A DNA stretch of 64,000 bases from Massilia glaciei (GCF_003011895.2 NZ_PXWF02000072.1:1-64000), one strand, 5' to 3'; positions 38,668 through 47,851 are shown, counted from the stretch's first letter. Notes: generated by a model from the letters alone, not told the origin. A program made the numbers and translations.

Positions 38668-40029
38668 CTCCTCGATGGTGCTGCCGCTCGTCTCGCTTTG
38701 CTTGTTGCGCGGCGAGCGCCGCGGCGCGCGTTTGCGCTTGGGGCCGGGCGCCGCGTGCGCGGTCTCGACCAGGTGCTCGCGCTCGCTGATGTCGCCCTCG
38801 TAGAACGCGGTCCACCATTCGCCCAGCTCCATCTCGATCTCGCCCGACTGGCAGCGTAGCAACAGGAAGTCGTAGCCGGCGCGGAAGCGCGGATGCTCGA
38901 GCAGCTTGTACGGGGTCTTGCCGTTGCGGCGCTCGAAGCGCGGCTGCATCGACCAGATGTCGCGCATGTCCGAGCCGATCTTGCGCTGCAGCGCCAGCTT
39001 CTCGGTTTGCGAGTCGAGCACGTCGTCGGCGGCCAGGTGCAGCGCCGGGATCGGCGCCTCGCCGGCGGCGCGGTAGGCGGTCCACTTCTCGACCACCTGG
39101 TGCCACAGCAGCGAGGCGAACAAAAAGCCCGGCGAGACGCCCTTGCCGGCCTTGATCCGGTCGTCGGTCGACTCGAGCGCGAGGGTGACGAACTTCATGC
39201 CGATCGGCTGCTCGAGCACCACGTCGAGCAGCGGCAGCAGGCCGTGGTGCAGGCCCTCCTTGCGCAACTGCTGCAGGCAGGCCAGCGCGTGCCCGCTCAT
39301 GAGCAGCTTGAGCATCTCGTCGAACACGCGCGGGGCCGGCACGTTGTTGATCAATGGCGCCATCACGTGGATCGGCTCGCGCGTGCCCGGCTCGATCGTG
39401 AACTGCAGCTTGGCCGCGAAGCGCACCACGCGCAGCAGGCGCACCGGGTCTTCGCGGTAGCGCGCCTCGGGCTGGCCGATGATGCGCAAGGTCTTGTCGC
39501 GGATGTCGGCGATGCCGCCATGGTAGTCGAGCACCTGCTGTGTGGCCGGGTCGTAGTACATCGCGTTGATGGTGAAGTCGCGCCGCATCGCGTCCTCGTG
39601 CTGCGGGCCAAAGGTGTTGTCGCGCAGGACGCGCCCGTGTTCATCCTTGGGCGCGTTGATCTCGCCGGCGCCGCGGAAGGTGGTCACCTCGAGCAGGTCC
39701 TGGCCGAACATCACGTGCACGATCTGGAAGCGCTTGCCGATGATGAAGGCGCGCCGGAACAAGCGCTTGACCTGTTCCGGCGTGGCGTTGGTGGCGATGT
39801 CGAAGTCCTTCGGCTTGACCCCGAGCAGCAGGTCGCGCACGGCGCCGCCGACCACGAAGGCCTGGAAGCCGGCCTCCTGCAGGCTGGAGGTGACCCGGAT
39901 CGCGTTCGAGGACAGCAGCTTGGGGTCGATGCCGTGGTCGGCCTGTCCCAGGATGACCGGTTGGGTCAGGTCGCGCGCGGTTGGCTTGTCTTTGACGCCG
40001 AGGATCTTGCGGATGAATTTTTTGATCAT
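38665..40029 (-). CDS. pcnB: Poly(A) polymerase I
   Basis: A 454-residue nucleotidyltransferase that adds 3' poly(A) tails promoting RNA decay. The catalytic segment is GGAVRDLLLG then KDFDIATNA; the neighbouring RNA-binding domain has HEDAMRRDFTINAMYYDP. The basic C-terminus (PGPKRKRAPRRSPRNK) is typical of PcnB rather than CCA-adding enzymes. It overlaps the HAD gene by 4 bases. Confidence 0.95.
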   Translation of the reverse strand: MIKKFIRKILGVKDKPTARDLTQPVILGQADHGIDPKLLSSNAIRVTSSLQEAGFQAFVVGGAVRDLLLGVKPKDFDIATNATPEQVKRLFRRAFIIGKRFQIVHVMFGQDLLEVTTFRGAGEINAPKDEHGRVLRDNTFGPQHEDAMRRDFTINAMYYDPATQQVLDYHGGIADIRDKTLRIIGQPEARYREDPVRLLRVVRFAAKLQFTIEPGTREPIHVMAPLINNVPAPRVFDEMLKLLMSGHALACLQQLRKEGLHHGLLPLLDVVLEQPIGMKFVTLALESTDDRIKAGKGVSPGFLFASLLWHQVVEKWTAYRAAGEAPIPALHLAADDVLDSQTEKLALQRKIGSDMRDIWSMQPRFERRNGKTPYKLLEHPRFRAGYDFLLLRCQSGEIEMELGEWWTAFYEGDISEREHLVETAHAAPGPKRKRAPRRSPRNKQSETSGSTIEE

Positions 40030-40697
40030 TTAAATAGATGGAGTGAAGGCCAGCCAAGGCGCGTCGCATGCGTTGCCAGCGCAGCGTTGGGGTTGGTCGC
40101 GACGGGGTGTGTGACGACGGACAGGAGGGGGATGTCGTTTTGCGAATCGCTGTAGAAGTAGCTGCGCCCGAATGCGCCGAGCGGCGTGCCGATCTGCTCC
40201 AGCCATGCGTGGAGGTGGGTGACCTTGCCCTCGCCCGAGGTCGGGACGCCGAGCAGTTTGCCGGTGATGTGGCCGCGCTCGTCGACTTCGGGCTTGGCCG
40301 CGATCAGGTGTCCGACCCCGAAGGCGGCGGCGATCGGCGCCGTCACGAAGTGGTTGGTCGCGGTGATGATGGCGACCAGGTCGCCGGCCTCGACGTGCCG
40401 CCGCAGCAGGGCCCGGGCCGGCGGCAGCATCACCGGGTCGACCACTTCGCGCATGAATTGCGCGTGCATGGCGTCGAGCTCGTGGCGGGGAAAGCGCGCC
40501 AGCGTGCCGAGCGCGAAGGCGAGGTATTCGGCCGGGTCGAGCGCGCCGGCCTGGTACTGTTCGAAGAACAGGTCGTTGGCGTTTTTAAACTGCACCGGGT
40601 CGACCGCGCCGATGCGCACCAAAAATTGGCCCCATTCGTAGTCGGAGTCGATCGGGATCAGGGTGTGGTCAAGGTCGAACAGGGCCAGATTCTTCAT
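40026..40697 (-). CDS. HAD-IB family phosphatase
   Basis: A 223-residue SerB-like HAD hydrolase. Motif I is LFDLDHTLIPIDSD, motif II is in IITATNHF, and the last aspartate pair is in YSDSQNDIPLL. Substrate unknown; relatives act on phosphoserine or histidinol phosphate. It overlaps both hda (4 bases) and pcnB (4 bases), so these genes form an operon. Confidence 0.9.
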   Translation of the reverse strand: MKNLALFDLDHTLIPIDSDYEWGQFLVRIGAVDPVQFKNANDLFFEQYQAGALDPAEYLAFALGTLARFPRHELDAMHAQFMREVVDPVMLPPARALLRRHVEAGDLVAIITATNHFVTAPIAAAFGVGHLIAAKPEVDERGHITGKLLGVPTSGEGKVTHLHAWLEQIGTPLGAFGRSYFYSDSQNDIPLLSVVTHPVATNPNAALATHATRLGWPSLHLFK

Positions 40698-41377
40698 TCT
40701 TTTGGTTCCGCCTGCTGGTTCGCTTGTAACAGCAGGTCACGTAGCAGCGGCAGGGTGACGGGCCGCTGGGTTTCGAGGGAGTATTGGTCGAGCGCGTCGA
40801 GCATGGTCGAGAGCGAGCGCATGTCGCGCCGGAAATGTGACAGCAGGTAGGGTAACACGCTCGCCGACAGCGTCAAACCCCGGGCTTCGGCCGCGTGGGT
40901 CAGGGCGGCGATCTTCTCGTCGTCGGACAGGCCGTGGATCTGGTAGATCAGGCCCCAGCCCATGCGCGTGCGCAGGTCCTCGCGCACCGGCAGCACGGCC
41001 GGCGGCACCGGGCCGGTCGAGACCATGAACGCGCCGTGCTCGCGGATCTGGTTGAACAGGGCGAAGGCGTCGATCTGGCGCGCCGGGTCGAGCCCGCCGC
41101 AGTCGTCGAGCAGGTACAGGCTGACCCCGGGGGTGTAGACGAAGTCGCCCTCGGGCGCGCCGGCGCCGATGTAGCGCGAGCCGGGGGTGGCCGCGAGCGC
41201 GCGCAGCAGATGGGTCTTGCCGGCGGCACTCTCGCCCCACAGGTAGGCGAAATGCTCGCGCGAGGCGCGTTCGGCGAACTGGTGCATCAGATGCGCCAGC
41301 TCGGCGTTCTGCCCCACCTCGAACGTATCGAGGCTGTGCGCCTGCTCGGCGCCTAAATCGAGCACCAGCTGCTTCAT
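40694..41377 (-). CDS. hda: DnaA regulatory inactivator Hda
   Basis: A 227-residue AAA+ protein of the Hda family. The N-terminal clamp-binding motif QLVLDLG (3-9) joins it to the beta sliding clamp; the ATP-binding region is GESAAGKTHLL. Hda stimulates hydrolysis of DnaA-ATP after initiation. Its start codon is the last unit of an 11-bp tandem array and there is no Shine-Dalgarno box directly before it; see the array entry. Confidence 0.95.
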   Translation of the reverse strand: MKQLVLDLGAEQAHSLDTFEVGQNAELAHLMHQFAERASREHFAYLWGESAAGKTHLLRALAATPGSRYIGAGAPEGDFVYTPGVSLYLLDDCGGLDPARQIDAFALFNQIREHGAFMVSTGPVPPAVLPVREDLRTRMGWGLIYQIHGLSDDEKIAALTHAAEARGLTLSASVLPYLLSHFRRDMRSLSTMLDALDQYSLETQRPVTLPLLRDLLLQANQQAEPKE

Positions 41378-41480
41378 CGCTTGCTCATCGCTTGTTCATC
41401 GCTTGCTCATCGCTTGTTCAACGCTTGTCCGCTTGTTCATCGCTTACTCATCGCTTGTTCATCTCTCGCTCATCCCTTGC
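41374..41480 (-). repeat. 11-bp tandem array (10 units) forming the hda leader
   Basis: Units on the coding strand read (G/A)CAAGCGATGA with few changes; one unit is 8 bp. Every intact unit carries ATGA, so the stop of one mini-ORF overlaps the start of the next: M-S-E-R, M-N-K-R, M-S-K-R, a 14-codon frame across the 8-bp unit, M-N-K-R, M-S-K-R, and then the start of hda. The only purine-rich ribosome-binding-like stretches (AAGGG, GAGAG) are in the two units farthest from hda. Confidence 0.9.
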
Positions 41481-41509
41481 TCGTTCCGCCGCGCGGCCGG
41501 GGCCGTGAA

Positions 41510-42592
41510 TCAGGCATTATAGAAGCTGCTGCGCAGATAGTGGTGGCGCAAGTGTCCCGCGCCCACCATCAGGATCGCCGACAGCGGCAGCGCGAGCAGC
41601 ACCCCGACGAAGCCGAACAGCTGGCCGAAGGCCATCAGCGCGAAGATCACCGCCAGCGGATTGAGGCCGATGCGCTCGCCCACCAGCCGCGGCGTGAGCA
41701 CGAAACTCTCGAACACCTGGCCGACCGCGTAGATGAGCGCCACCGACACCACCCCGCTCCAGTCGGAGAACTGCAGCACCGCCGCGATCAGCGCCAGCGC
41801 CAGGCCCAGCCCGAAGCCGAGGTAGGGGATGAACACCAGCACCCCCGTGAGGATGCCCACCGGGAGCGCGACCTTGATGCCGGCGATGCCCAGCGCGGCC
41901 GAGTAGTACACGGCCAGCACCAGCATCACGAGCAGCTGCCCGCGCAGGTACTGCGCCAGCAGCACGTTGACCTCCTGCGCCATGCCGGTGGTTTGCACCG
42001 ACCAGCGGCGCGGCACCACGCGCCCGATCTTGCGCACCATCGGATGCCAGTCGAGCAGCAGGTAGTACAGCACCACCGGGATCAGCACCAGCGTGGCGAG
42101 CCAGCCGAGCAGGGCGCCGCCGCCGATGCGGGCCGACGCCAGCACGGCGTCCCAGATGGCCTCGCCGCTGGTGGCCATGTGCTGGGTCAGCAGCTCGCGG
42201 ATGCCGGCCACGTCGAGCCGCACGTGCACGCCGAGCGCGGCCAGGCGCGGCGTGACCACCTCGTCGAGCTTGACCAGGAACGCGGGCAGCTGCGCCTGCA
42301 GCAGCGGGATTTGCGTGAGCAGCACCGGGATCACGATCAGCACCAGTGCCGTGAGCGCGGCGATGAACGCGACCATGACCACGCTGACGGCGACCGGGCG
42401 CGGGACGTCGAAGCGGCCGACGCGGCGCTGGTCGAGCTGGTCGACCGCGCCATTGAGCGCGTAGGCCAGGATGGCGGCGGCGATGAAGGGCGTGAGCACC
42501 GGTCCGAGCGCGTACAGCAGCAGCGCCAACGCCAGCCCGAGAGTGATCCAAAACGCTGTCTGCTTCTGCTCGGACGTGAGGGAAAATGGCAT
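41510..42592 (-). CDS. AI-2E family transporter (PerM-like)
   Basis: A 360-residue membrane protein with about eight spans, typical of the AI-2E/PerM family. Present are the N-terminal PFIAAAILAYALNGAVDQL segment and the C-terminal GLNPLAVIFALMAFGQLFGFVG. Substrates of the family include autoinducer-2 and ions; not predictable here. It is divergent from purM and lies upstream of hda on the same strand. Confidence 0.92.
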   Translation of the reverse strand: MPFSLTSEQKQTAFWITLGLALALLLYALGPVLTPFIAAAILAYALNGAVDQLDQRRVGRFDVPRPVAVSVVMVAFIAALTALVLIVIPVLLTQIPLLQAQLPAFLVKLDEVVTPRLAALGVHVRLDVAGIRELLTQHMATSGEAIWDAVLASARIGGGALLGWLATLVLIPVVLYYLLLDWHPMVRKIGRVVPRRWSVQTTGMAQEVNVLLAQYLRGQLLVMLVLAVYYSAALGIAGIKVALPVGILTGVLVFIPYLGFGLGLALALIAAVLQFSDWSGVVSVALIYAVGQVFESFVLTPRLVGERIGLNPLAVIFALMAFGQLFGFVGVLLALPLSAILMVGAGHLRHHYLRSSFYNA

Positions 42593-42652
42593 GGATCTGT
42601 CGTCGGTGGGTTAATTGTGCGGGTTAACCAAGCTGGGGGCGGGGCATTTTGA

Positions 42653-42658
42653 TAAAAT
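42653..42658 (+). promoter_or_regulatory. Probable -10 element of purM
   Basis: TAAAAT within GATAAAATAG, 79 bases before the purM start, in the divergent region with the permease gene. No clear -35 element. Confidence 0.3.
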
Positions 42659-42737
42659 AGAGGATTGACCAGTTTGAGGCGCGCGCGCGTTGAATTGGCC
42701 CTCCGCCTATTTTACCGCCTCCGCTGCCAAATACACC

Positions 42738-43781
42738 ATGAGCCAAGATACTAATGTTTCCCTTTCCTACCGCGATGCCGGGGTCGATATCGATGCGGGC
42801 GACGCCCTGGTCGAGGCGATCAAGCCGTTCGCCAAGCGCACCATGCGCGAAGGCGTCATGGGCGGCCTGGGCGGCTTTGGCGCCATGTTCGAGATCGGCA
42901 AAAAGTACAAGGAGCCGGTGCTGGTGTCGGGCACCGACGGCGTCGGCACCAAGCTGCGGCTCGCGTTCGAGCTGAACCGGCACGACACGGTCGGCATCGA
43001 CCTCGTCGCCATGAGCGTCAACGACATCCTGGTGCAGGGCGCCGAGCCGTTGTTCTTCCTCGACTACTTCGCCTGCGGCAAGCTCGACGTGGCGATCGCG
43101 ACCTCGGTCATCAAGGGCATCGCGCAGGGCTGCGAGCAGGCCGGCTGCGCCCTGATCGGCGGCGAGACCGCCGAAATGCCGAGCATGTACCCGGCCGGCG
43201 AATACGACCTGGCCGGCTTCGCCGTCGGCGCGGTCGAAAAATCCCAGATCATCGACGGCACCAAGATCTGCCCGGGCGACGTGGTGCTGGGGCTGGCCTC
43301 GTCGGGCGTGCACTCGAACGGCTATTCACTGGTGCGCAAGATCATCGAGGTGGCCAAGCCCGACCTCGACGGCGACTTCCATGGCCGCAAGCTGGCCGAC
43401 GTGCTCATGGAGCCGACCCGCATCTACGTCAAGCCGCTGCTGGCGCTGATGGCCTCGATGGAAGTCAAGGGCATGGTCCACATCACCGGCGGCGGCTTGG
43501 TCGAAAACGTGCCGCGCGTGCTGCAACCGGGCCTGGTCGCCGAACTCGACTCCAAGGCCTGGACCATGCCGCCGCTGTTCCAGTGGCTGCAACAGCACGG
43601 CAACGTGGCCGAGGCCGAGATGCACCGTGTCTTCAACTGCGGCATCGGCATGATCGTGATCGTCTCGCAAGAGAACGCCGACGCCGCCTTCGCCTATTTG
43701 CAGGCGGCCGGCGAGACGGTCTCGCGCATCGGCGCCATTCGCGCGCAGGTGGGCGACGAGCACCAGACCATCGTCGTTTAA
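42738..43781 (+). CDS. purM: Phosphoribosylformylglycinamidine cyclo-ligase
   Basis: A 347-residue AIR synthetase of purine synthesis. Characteristic segments: [39 protein letters not shown] and [18 protein letters not shown] 42738 ([11 protein letters not shown]) is chosen over an upstream start at 42690. A nested palindrome with T-tract follows and may terminate it. Confidence 0.97.
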   Translation: MSQDTNVSLSYRDAGVDIDAGDALVEAIKPFAKRTMREGVMGGLGGFGAMFEIGKKYKEPVLVSGTDGVGTKLRLAFELNRHDTVGIDLVAMSVNDILVQGAEPLFFLDYFACGKLDVAIATSVIKGIAQGCEQAGCALIGGETAEMPSMYPAGEYDLAGFAVGAVEKSQIIDGTKICPGDVVLGLASSGVHSNGYSLVRKIIEVAKPDLDGDFHGRKLADVLMEPTRIYVKPLLALMASMEVKGMVHITGGGLVENVPRVLQPGLVAELDSKAWTMPPLFQWLQQHGNVAEAEMHRVFNCGIGMIVIVSQENADAAFAYLQAAGETVSRIGAIRAQVGDEHQTIVV

Positions 43782-43838
43782 GCGCATACCTGCCAGCGGC
43801 TTAGTGCTGCTTAAGCAAGGCAAAATCGGCACACGACG

Positions 43839-43949
43839 ACATCGTCCTCGGGCTCGGCGCCCCCCTTGGCGGGGACCCATAGAACGTTCGCACATAGCAA
43901 CCGTTCTATGGGGGCGCGGCTCGCCGCGCCGCATCCGCGGGGACGATGT
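43839..43949 (+). repeat. 111-bp nested palindrome after purM, possible terminator
   Basis: Outer arms ACATCGTCC / GGACGATGT (43839-43847, 43941-43949) and inner arms CCCATAGAACG / CGTTCTATGGG (43876-43886, 43902-43912) share the same centre at 43894. GTTGTTTTT follows the right arm, so it may terminate purM. The left arm resembles the segment at 16829-16861, which suggests a dispersed family. Confidence 0.7.
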
Positions 43950-43995
43950 TGTTTTTGGTTGGCTGGGTTCTAGCGATACGAATCCCAGCGTTGTT

Positions 43996-44856
43996 TTATC
44001 GCGCCTGCGACACGAGGTCGCAATAGGGCTTGGCCACCTGCGGGTGCCCGAAGATCCCATTGTGCGTGGCGTCGACCTGCAGCCATTGTTTGTGCGGCCC
44101 CGGCAGGGCGTCGAACACCTTGCGGCCCAAGACCGGCGGGGTGGCCTTGTCGCGCGTCCCGGCCAGCACCAGCGCCGGCCCGCGGTAGCGCGCCGCGACG
44201 GCCGCGTTGTCGACCGCGCGCAGCGGCTCGCCCACCTCGAGCTTGACGAACGGCCGCGCATACCAGGGCACGTTGGCGTCGACCCAGTCGGGCACGTTGG
44301 TGGCGGTCGCCTCGAGCACCAGCGCGCGCACCGACGCTCGCTCGCGCGCCACGTGGCCGGCCACGAAGCTGCCCAGCGACTGGCCGTGCACCACCACCGC
44401 GCCCGGATGCTGCGCGTTCACATGGTCGAACACCCGCAGCGCGTCGGCCAGCAGCCTGGCCAGCGTGGGCGTCCCGCCGCTGCGGCCGTAGCCGCGGTAG
44501 TCGAACACGACCACATTGCTGCCGCAGGCGGCCAGCAGCGGCAGCACCCCGGCGCCGTGCGCGTCGAGGTGGAACATATTGCCGCCAAAGTAGAGCACGG
44601 CCGCCGAAGCTCCCGGCTGGCGCACGGTCAGACCACGCAACTGGGCGCCGTCGGCCGCCGCCACGGTCTCGTCGCGCACCGTGGCCGCCGGGAACATGGC
44701 CGCCACGTCGAGCCGCTGCCGGGGCGCCGCGCCGGGCTTGTCGGGCTTCAAAAAATTCGCTTCGCCGATCTGCATGGTGCCGCAGCCGGCGAGCAGGACG
44801 GCCGCGAGCGTGGCGGCGGCGAGAATGGGGGCGGCAAGAATGGGGGTGGGGCGCAT
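43996..44856 (-). CDS. Alpha/beta-hydrolase lipoprotein
   Basis: A 286-residue protein. ATG 44856 has AAGGAG 6 bases upstream. The signal peptide ends in the lipobox LLAGC (about residue 22). The hydrolase fold shows the oxyanion segment YFGGNMFHLD, FDYRGYGRSGG, the nucleophile elbow HGQSLGSF, the acid in LAGTRDKATPP and the histidine in DATHNGIFG. It is similar to BEM46-type hydrolases; substrate unknown. It is divergent from the DUF2975 gene. Confidence 0.88.
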   Translation of the reverse strand: MRPTPILAAPILAAATLAAVLLAGCGTMQIGEANFLKPDKPGAAPRQRLDVAAMFPAATVRDETVAAADGAQLRGLTVRQPGASAAVLYFGGNMFHLDAHGAGVLPLLAACGSNVVVFDYRGYGRSGGTPTLARLLADALRVFDHVNAQHPGAVVVHGQSLGSFVAGHVARERASVRALVLEATATNVPDWVDANVPWYARPFVKLEVGEPLRAVDNAAVAARYRGPALVLAGTRDKATPPVLGRKVFDALPGPHKQWLQVDATHNGIFGHPQVAKPYCDLVSQAR

Positions 44857-44891
44857 GCGGGGCTCCTTGGTGGCTGATACCATGAGTGAAT

Positions 44892-44911
44892 AACAATCAT
44901 TAATTATTGTT
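44892..44911. promoter_or_regulatory. AT-rich near-palindromic operator candidate
   Basis: AACAATCATTAATTATTGTT, symmetric at 18 of 20 positions, in the 94-bp gap between the divergent lipoprotein hydrolase and DUF2975 genes. The small HTH protein two genes on is the obvious candidate to bind it. Confidence 0.5.
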
Positions 44912-44950
44912 TTGCGAGGAAAAATTATCGTAAACAGTAATAATACAATC

Positions 44951-45475
44951 ATGAATATGCAATGCCGCGTGATCCGGATCCTGCTTGCGGTCTGTGTTTT
45001 CCTGCAAGTCGCGTTTTTTGTGCTGGCCTGGAGCAGCCTGCTGCCCGCGCACGCCTTCATGCAGATGAGCGCCGACGGCATCAGCGTCGAGGCCATGCGC
45101 GCGCTGCCCATGGGGCAACGGCTGGCCGGCGCGGCGCTGGCGCTGCCGGTGCTCGGCGCGCTGTCCTACGGCATGTGGCGGCTCGAGCGCATGCTCGCCA
45201 ACGTCGGGCGCCGCGCCGTCTTCGACCTGGCCAACATCGAGCACCTGCGCGCGTTCGCCGGCGCGACCCTGCTCGCCACGCTGTGGTCGATCGCCGCGGT
45301 GCCGCTGCGCGCGCTGGCGTTCCGCCACGGCTTCGGCGATCCGGCGCCGGGCATGTCGATCAGCGTCAGCGCCGAGGTGGTGCTGCTCATATTCGTGTGC
45401 GCGCTGTTCTACCTGGTGACCGGCATGATGCACGAGGGGCGCCGGCTGGCCGAAGAAAACGCGGGCTTCGTCTGA
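44951..45475 (+). CDS. DUF2975 membrane protein
   Basis: A 174-residue protein with four membrane spans in the DUF2975 pattern (RVIRILLAVCVFLQVAFFVL, GALSYGMWRLERMLANVG). DUF2975 genes are regularly paired with a small Xre regulator, as here. ATG 44951 is tentative (44957 possible). Stop and next start overlap by one base (TGATG). Confidence 0.85.
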   Translation: MNMQCRVIRILLAVCVFLQVAFFVLAWSSLLPAHAFMQMSADGISVEAMRALPMGQRLAGAALALPVLGALSYGMWRLERMLANVGRRAVFDLANIEHLRAFAGATLLATLWSIAAVPLRALAFRHGFGDPAPGMSISVSAEVVLLIFVCALFYLVTGMMHEGRRLAEENAGFV

Positions 45476-45732
45476 TGGCCATCGTGATTCACCTCGACCT
45501 GATGCTGGCGCGGCGCAAGGTCAAGTCGAAGGACCTGGCCGCGCACGTCGGCATCACCGAGCAGAACCTGTCGCTGCTCAAGTCGGGCAAGGTCAAGGGG
45601 CTGCGTTTTTCGACGCTCGAAAGAATCTGCGACTACCTCGCCTGCCAGCCCGGCGACCTGCTCGAATGGGTGCCCGGCGCCGAAGACGGCGATGCGGCGG
45701 CCGATGCCGCGGCCGAGGGTGGCGCTTTCTGA
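45475..45732 (+). CDS. Small Xre family transcriptional regulator
   Basis: An 85-residue Cro/C1-type HTH protein of the YozG type (SKDLAAHVGITEQNLSLLK, then LERICDYLACQPGDLLEW), the standard partner of DUF2975 proteins. The C-terminus is an acidic Ala/Asp tail. Translationally coupled to the DUF2975 gene; it may regulate from the palindrome at 44892. Confidence 0.9.
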   Translation: MAIVIHLDLMLARRKVKSKDLAAHVGITEQNLSLLKSGKVKGLRFSTLERICDYLACQPGDLLEWVPGAEDGDAAADAAAEGGAF

Positions 45733-45792
45733 TGGCGCCGTCGACATGCTGTTGTAAAAGGACGTGCACCGGGATTGAGGGCGCCCGCGCGC

Positions 45793-46308
45793 TCAATGCT
45801 TGGTGGTGGCGCCCTTTTTGGTCGGCGACTTGACGCTCACGCCACTCTCATTGATCGCCCGCTCGGCCGCCGGGCTGGCATCGGGCGCAGCCCCCACCCG
45901 CAGCACGCCGGCAATCTCGGCGCCCCCTGGCGGCACCTTCACGAATAGCTGGGCAGTGTGCGCATTGCCCGCAAAGCGCGCGGATTGGCGCGCCGTTGGA
46001 GCCATGCCCCGGGCGCCGCTTGTTTGATTGGCGCGGACCATGTAGTCAAGTTGCAGGTCTGCATCGCGCCCACCCGCCGTTCGCCTGGCGGCGCCGACGA
46101 ACGCGAGCTGGTATTCGCCGCTTTCCGCGAACTTGATGCTGAATTTCCCACTTGCATCCGTGGTCGCCAACACCAGCATCTGCCCTCCCGGGTTCTTGCC
46201 GCCCTTGACAATGATTCCGCCAATCGGTGAGCCGGGCGCGGCCGCGGCGGACAGGGAGGCGAGCGCCAGGGTCAGGACGGAGATTATGTTCACGCTAAAG
46301 AGCTTCAT
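45793..46308 (-). CDS. Exported protein with carboxypeptidase-regulatory-like region
   Basis: A 171-residue secreted protein. ATG 46308 has AAGG 8 bases upstream; the signal peptide ends ASLSAAAA. The N-terminal mature part GGIIVKGGKNPGGQMLVLAT...DASGKFSIKF resembles a beta-sandwich carboxypeptidase-regulatory or CarboxypepD_reg fold. The C-terminus is Lys/Thr-rich. Function unknown. Confidence 0.65.
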   Translation of the reverse strand: MKLFSVNIISVLTLALASLSAAAAPGSPIGGIIVKGGKNPGGQMLVLATTDASGKFSIKFAESGEYQLAFVGAARRTAGGRDADLQLDYMVRANQTSGARGMAPTARQSARFAGNAHTAQLFVKVPPGGAEIAGVLRVGAAPDASPAAERAINESGVSVKSPTKKGATTKH

Positions 46309-46633
46309 GTGGTCACCTTGGGTTGAAAAGCGGTCGATGGCATCGGGTGTAATATTTGCATTTAAGCATGATTTCCGCCATTGTGGCCAGCGTTTCATCG
46401 AACCCGATACGGTTCGGAGCGGCGGCCGAACAAGGTGGGAAGTGCGCGGCGCCGCGTGCGCGGGACGGGATTGCCGCTTGCCGCGCGCCCCATACGAATA
46501 CGCATAGCTGGCGCCCGCGCCATTCAATTTTGAATTGCCCCGCCTTGTAGCGCGCGGGACAAGGGAACGTAAGGGATCGTCGGCCGCAAAAAATGCCGGT
46601 GACGTTCTTTGAACCCGAAGTCCGGCAGGGCCG
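46309..46633. other. Intergenic region between exported protein and pfp
   Basis: 325 bases. Only a small palindrome ATTCAATTTTGAAT (about 46522-46535) is visible; no gene, terminator with T-run or RNA gene is supported. Confidence 0.4.
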
Positions 46634-47851
46634 CTAGTTTTTTTTGAGGATTTTCGGCACCGGCGCGGTGCGCAGGCGGAACGCGTCGGGCATGCCCGAG
46701 CCGAGCAGCGGGCGCAGGTACAGGCGGAAGGCGTCGGTGACGTCGGTGCCGCTGGCGCTGATGAACTCGTCCTCCATCACGCGCGTCTTGCCGGCCACGG
46801 CCTCGAGCGGCAGCAGCTCGTAGTCGACCGAATAGTAGCCGGTGCGCTTGATCGCGACCGAACCGTCGCGGTCGCCCCACATGGCGAACTGCACCGCCTT
46901 CTCGCCGACCTCGCGCGCCTCGCGCTGGTCGACGTCGGAGACGCAGCCGATGAACGAGCGCTGCAGATAGCCGAAGGTGTCGCCGCGCACCCGCTTGATG
47001 CCGAGCTTGGCCTTGATCTCGTCGCACAGCAGGTCGGCCAGCGCGCCGGTGCCCGACAACTGCACGTTGCCATGGTCGTCGCGCTCGACCTCCCTGGCCA
47101 GCAGGCTGGCGATCGGCTCGCCCGAGGCGTCGTGGATGCCCTCGGAGACGGCGATCACGCAGCGCCCGTGGCGCGCGTAGGTGGCCTTGACGTCGGCCAG
47201 GAATTGCTCGAGCACGAAGGTGCGCTCGGGCAGGTAGATCAGGTGCGGGCCGTCGTCGGGGAACTTTTTGCCGAGCGCGGAGGCGGCCGTGAGGAAGCCC
47301 GCGTGCCGGCCCATGACCACGCCCACGTACACGCCCGGCAGCGCCGCGTTGTCGAGGTTGGCGCCGGCGAAGGCCTGCGCCACGAAACGCGCGGCCGACG
47401 GGAAGCCCGGCGTGTGGTCGTTGCCGACGAGGTCGTTGTCGATGGTCTTGGGGATGTGGATGCAGCGCAGCGGGTAGCCGGCCTTGGCCGCCTCGAGGCT
47501 GACGATGCGCACCGTGTCGGACGAGTCGTTGCCGCCGATGTAGAAGAAATGCTCGATCTCGTGCGCGCGCAGCACCTTGAAGATCTCCTGGCAGTAGGCG
47601 ATGTCGGGCTTGTCGCGGGTCGAGCCGAGCGCCGACGAGGGTGTCGAGGCGACCAGTTCGAGGTTGTGGCTGGTCTCCTGGGTCAGGTCGACGAAGTTCT
47701 CGTCGACGATCCCGCGCACCCCGTGCAGCGCGCCGTAGACGCGCGTGACGTGGTTGAAGCGGCGCGCCTCGAGCGCGACCCCGACCATCGACTGGTTGAT
47801 GACGGCGGTGGGGCCGCCTCCCTGTGCGACCAGAATTTTTCCTGACGACAT
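46634..47851 (-). CDS. pfp: 6-phosphofructokinase, pyrophosphate-dependent type
   Basis: A 405-residue phosphofructokinase. The phosphoryl-donor signature points to PPi rather than ATP: IGGNDSSDTV and IPKTIDNDLVG (Lys in PKTIDND where ATP enzymes have Gly). It interconverts fructose-6-phosphate and fructose-1,6-bisphosphate reversibly. ATG 47851 has AAGGAG 6 bases upstream. The donor specificity is inferred from these motifs. Confidence 0.93.
   Translation of the reverse strand: MSSGKILVAQGGGPTAVINQSMVGVALEARRFNHVTRVYGALHGVRGIVDENFVDLTQETSHNLELVASTPSSALGSTRDKPDIAYCQEIFKVLRAHEIEHFFYIGGNDSSDTVRIVSLEAAKAGYPLRCIHIPKTIDNDLVGNDHTPGFPSAARFVAQAFAGANLDNAALPGVYVGVVMGRHAGFLTAASALGKKFPDDGPHLIYLPERTFVLEQFLADVKATYARHGRCVIAVSEGIHDASGEPIASLLAREVERDDHGNVQLSGTGALADLLCDEIKAKLGIKRVRGDTFGYLQRSFIGCVSDVDQREAREVGEKAVQFAMWGDRDGSVAIKRTGYYSVDYELLPLEAVAGKTRVMEDEFISASGTDVTDAFRLYLRPLLGSGMPDAFRLRTAPVPKILKKN

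Noticed and set aside
41374-41480. CRISPR-like array
   Set aside because: The units are contiguous 11-bp repeats without spacers and no cas gene is near.
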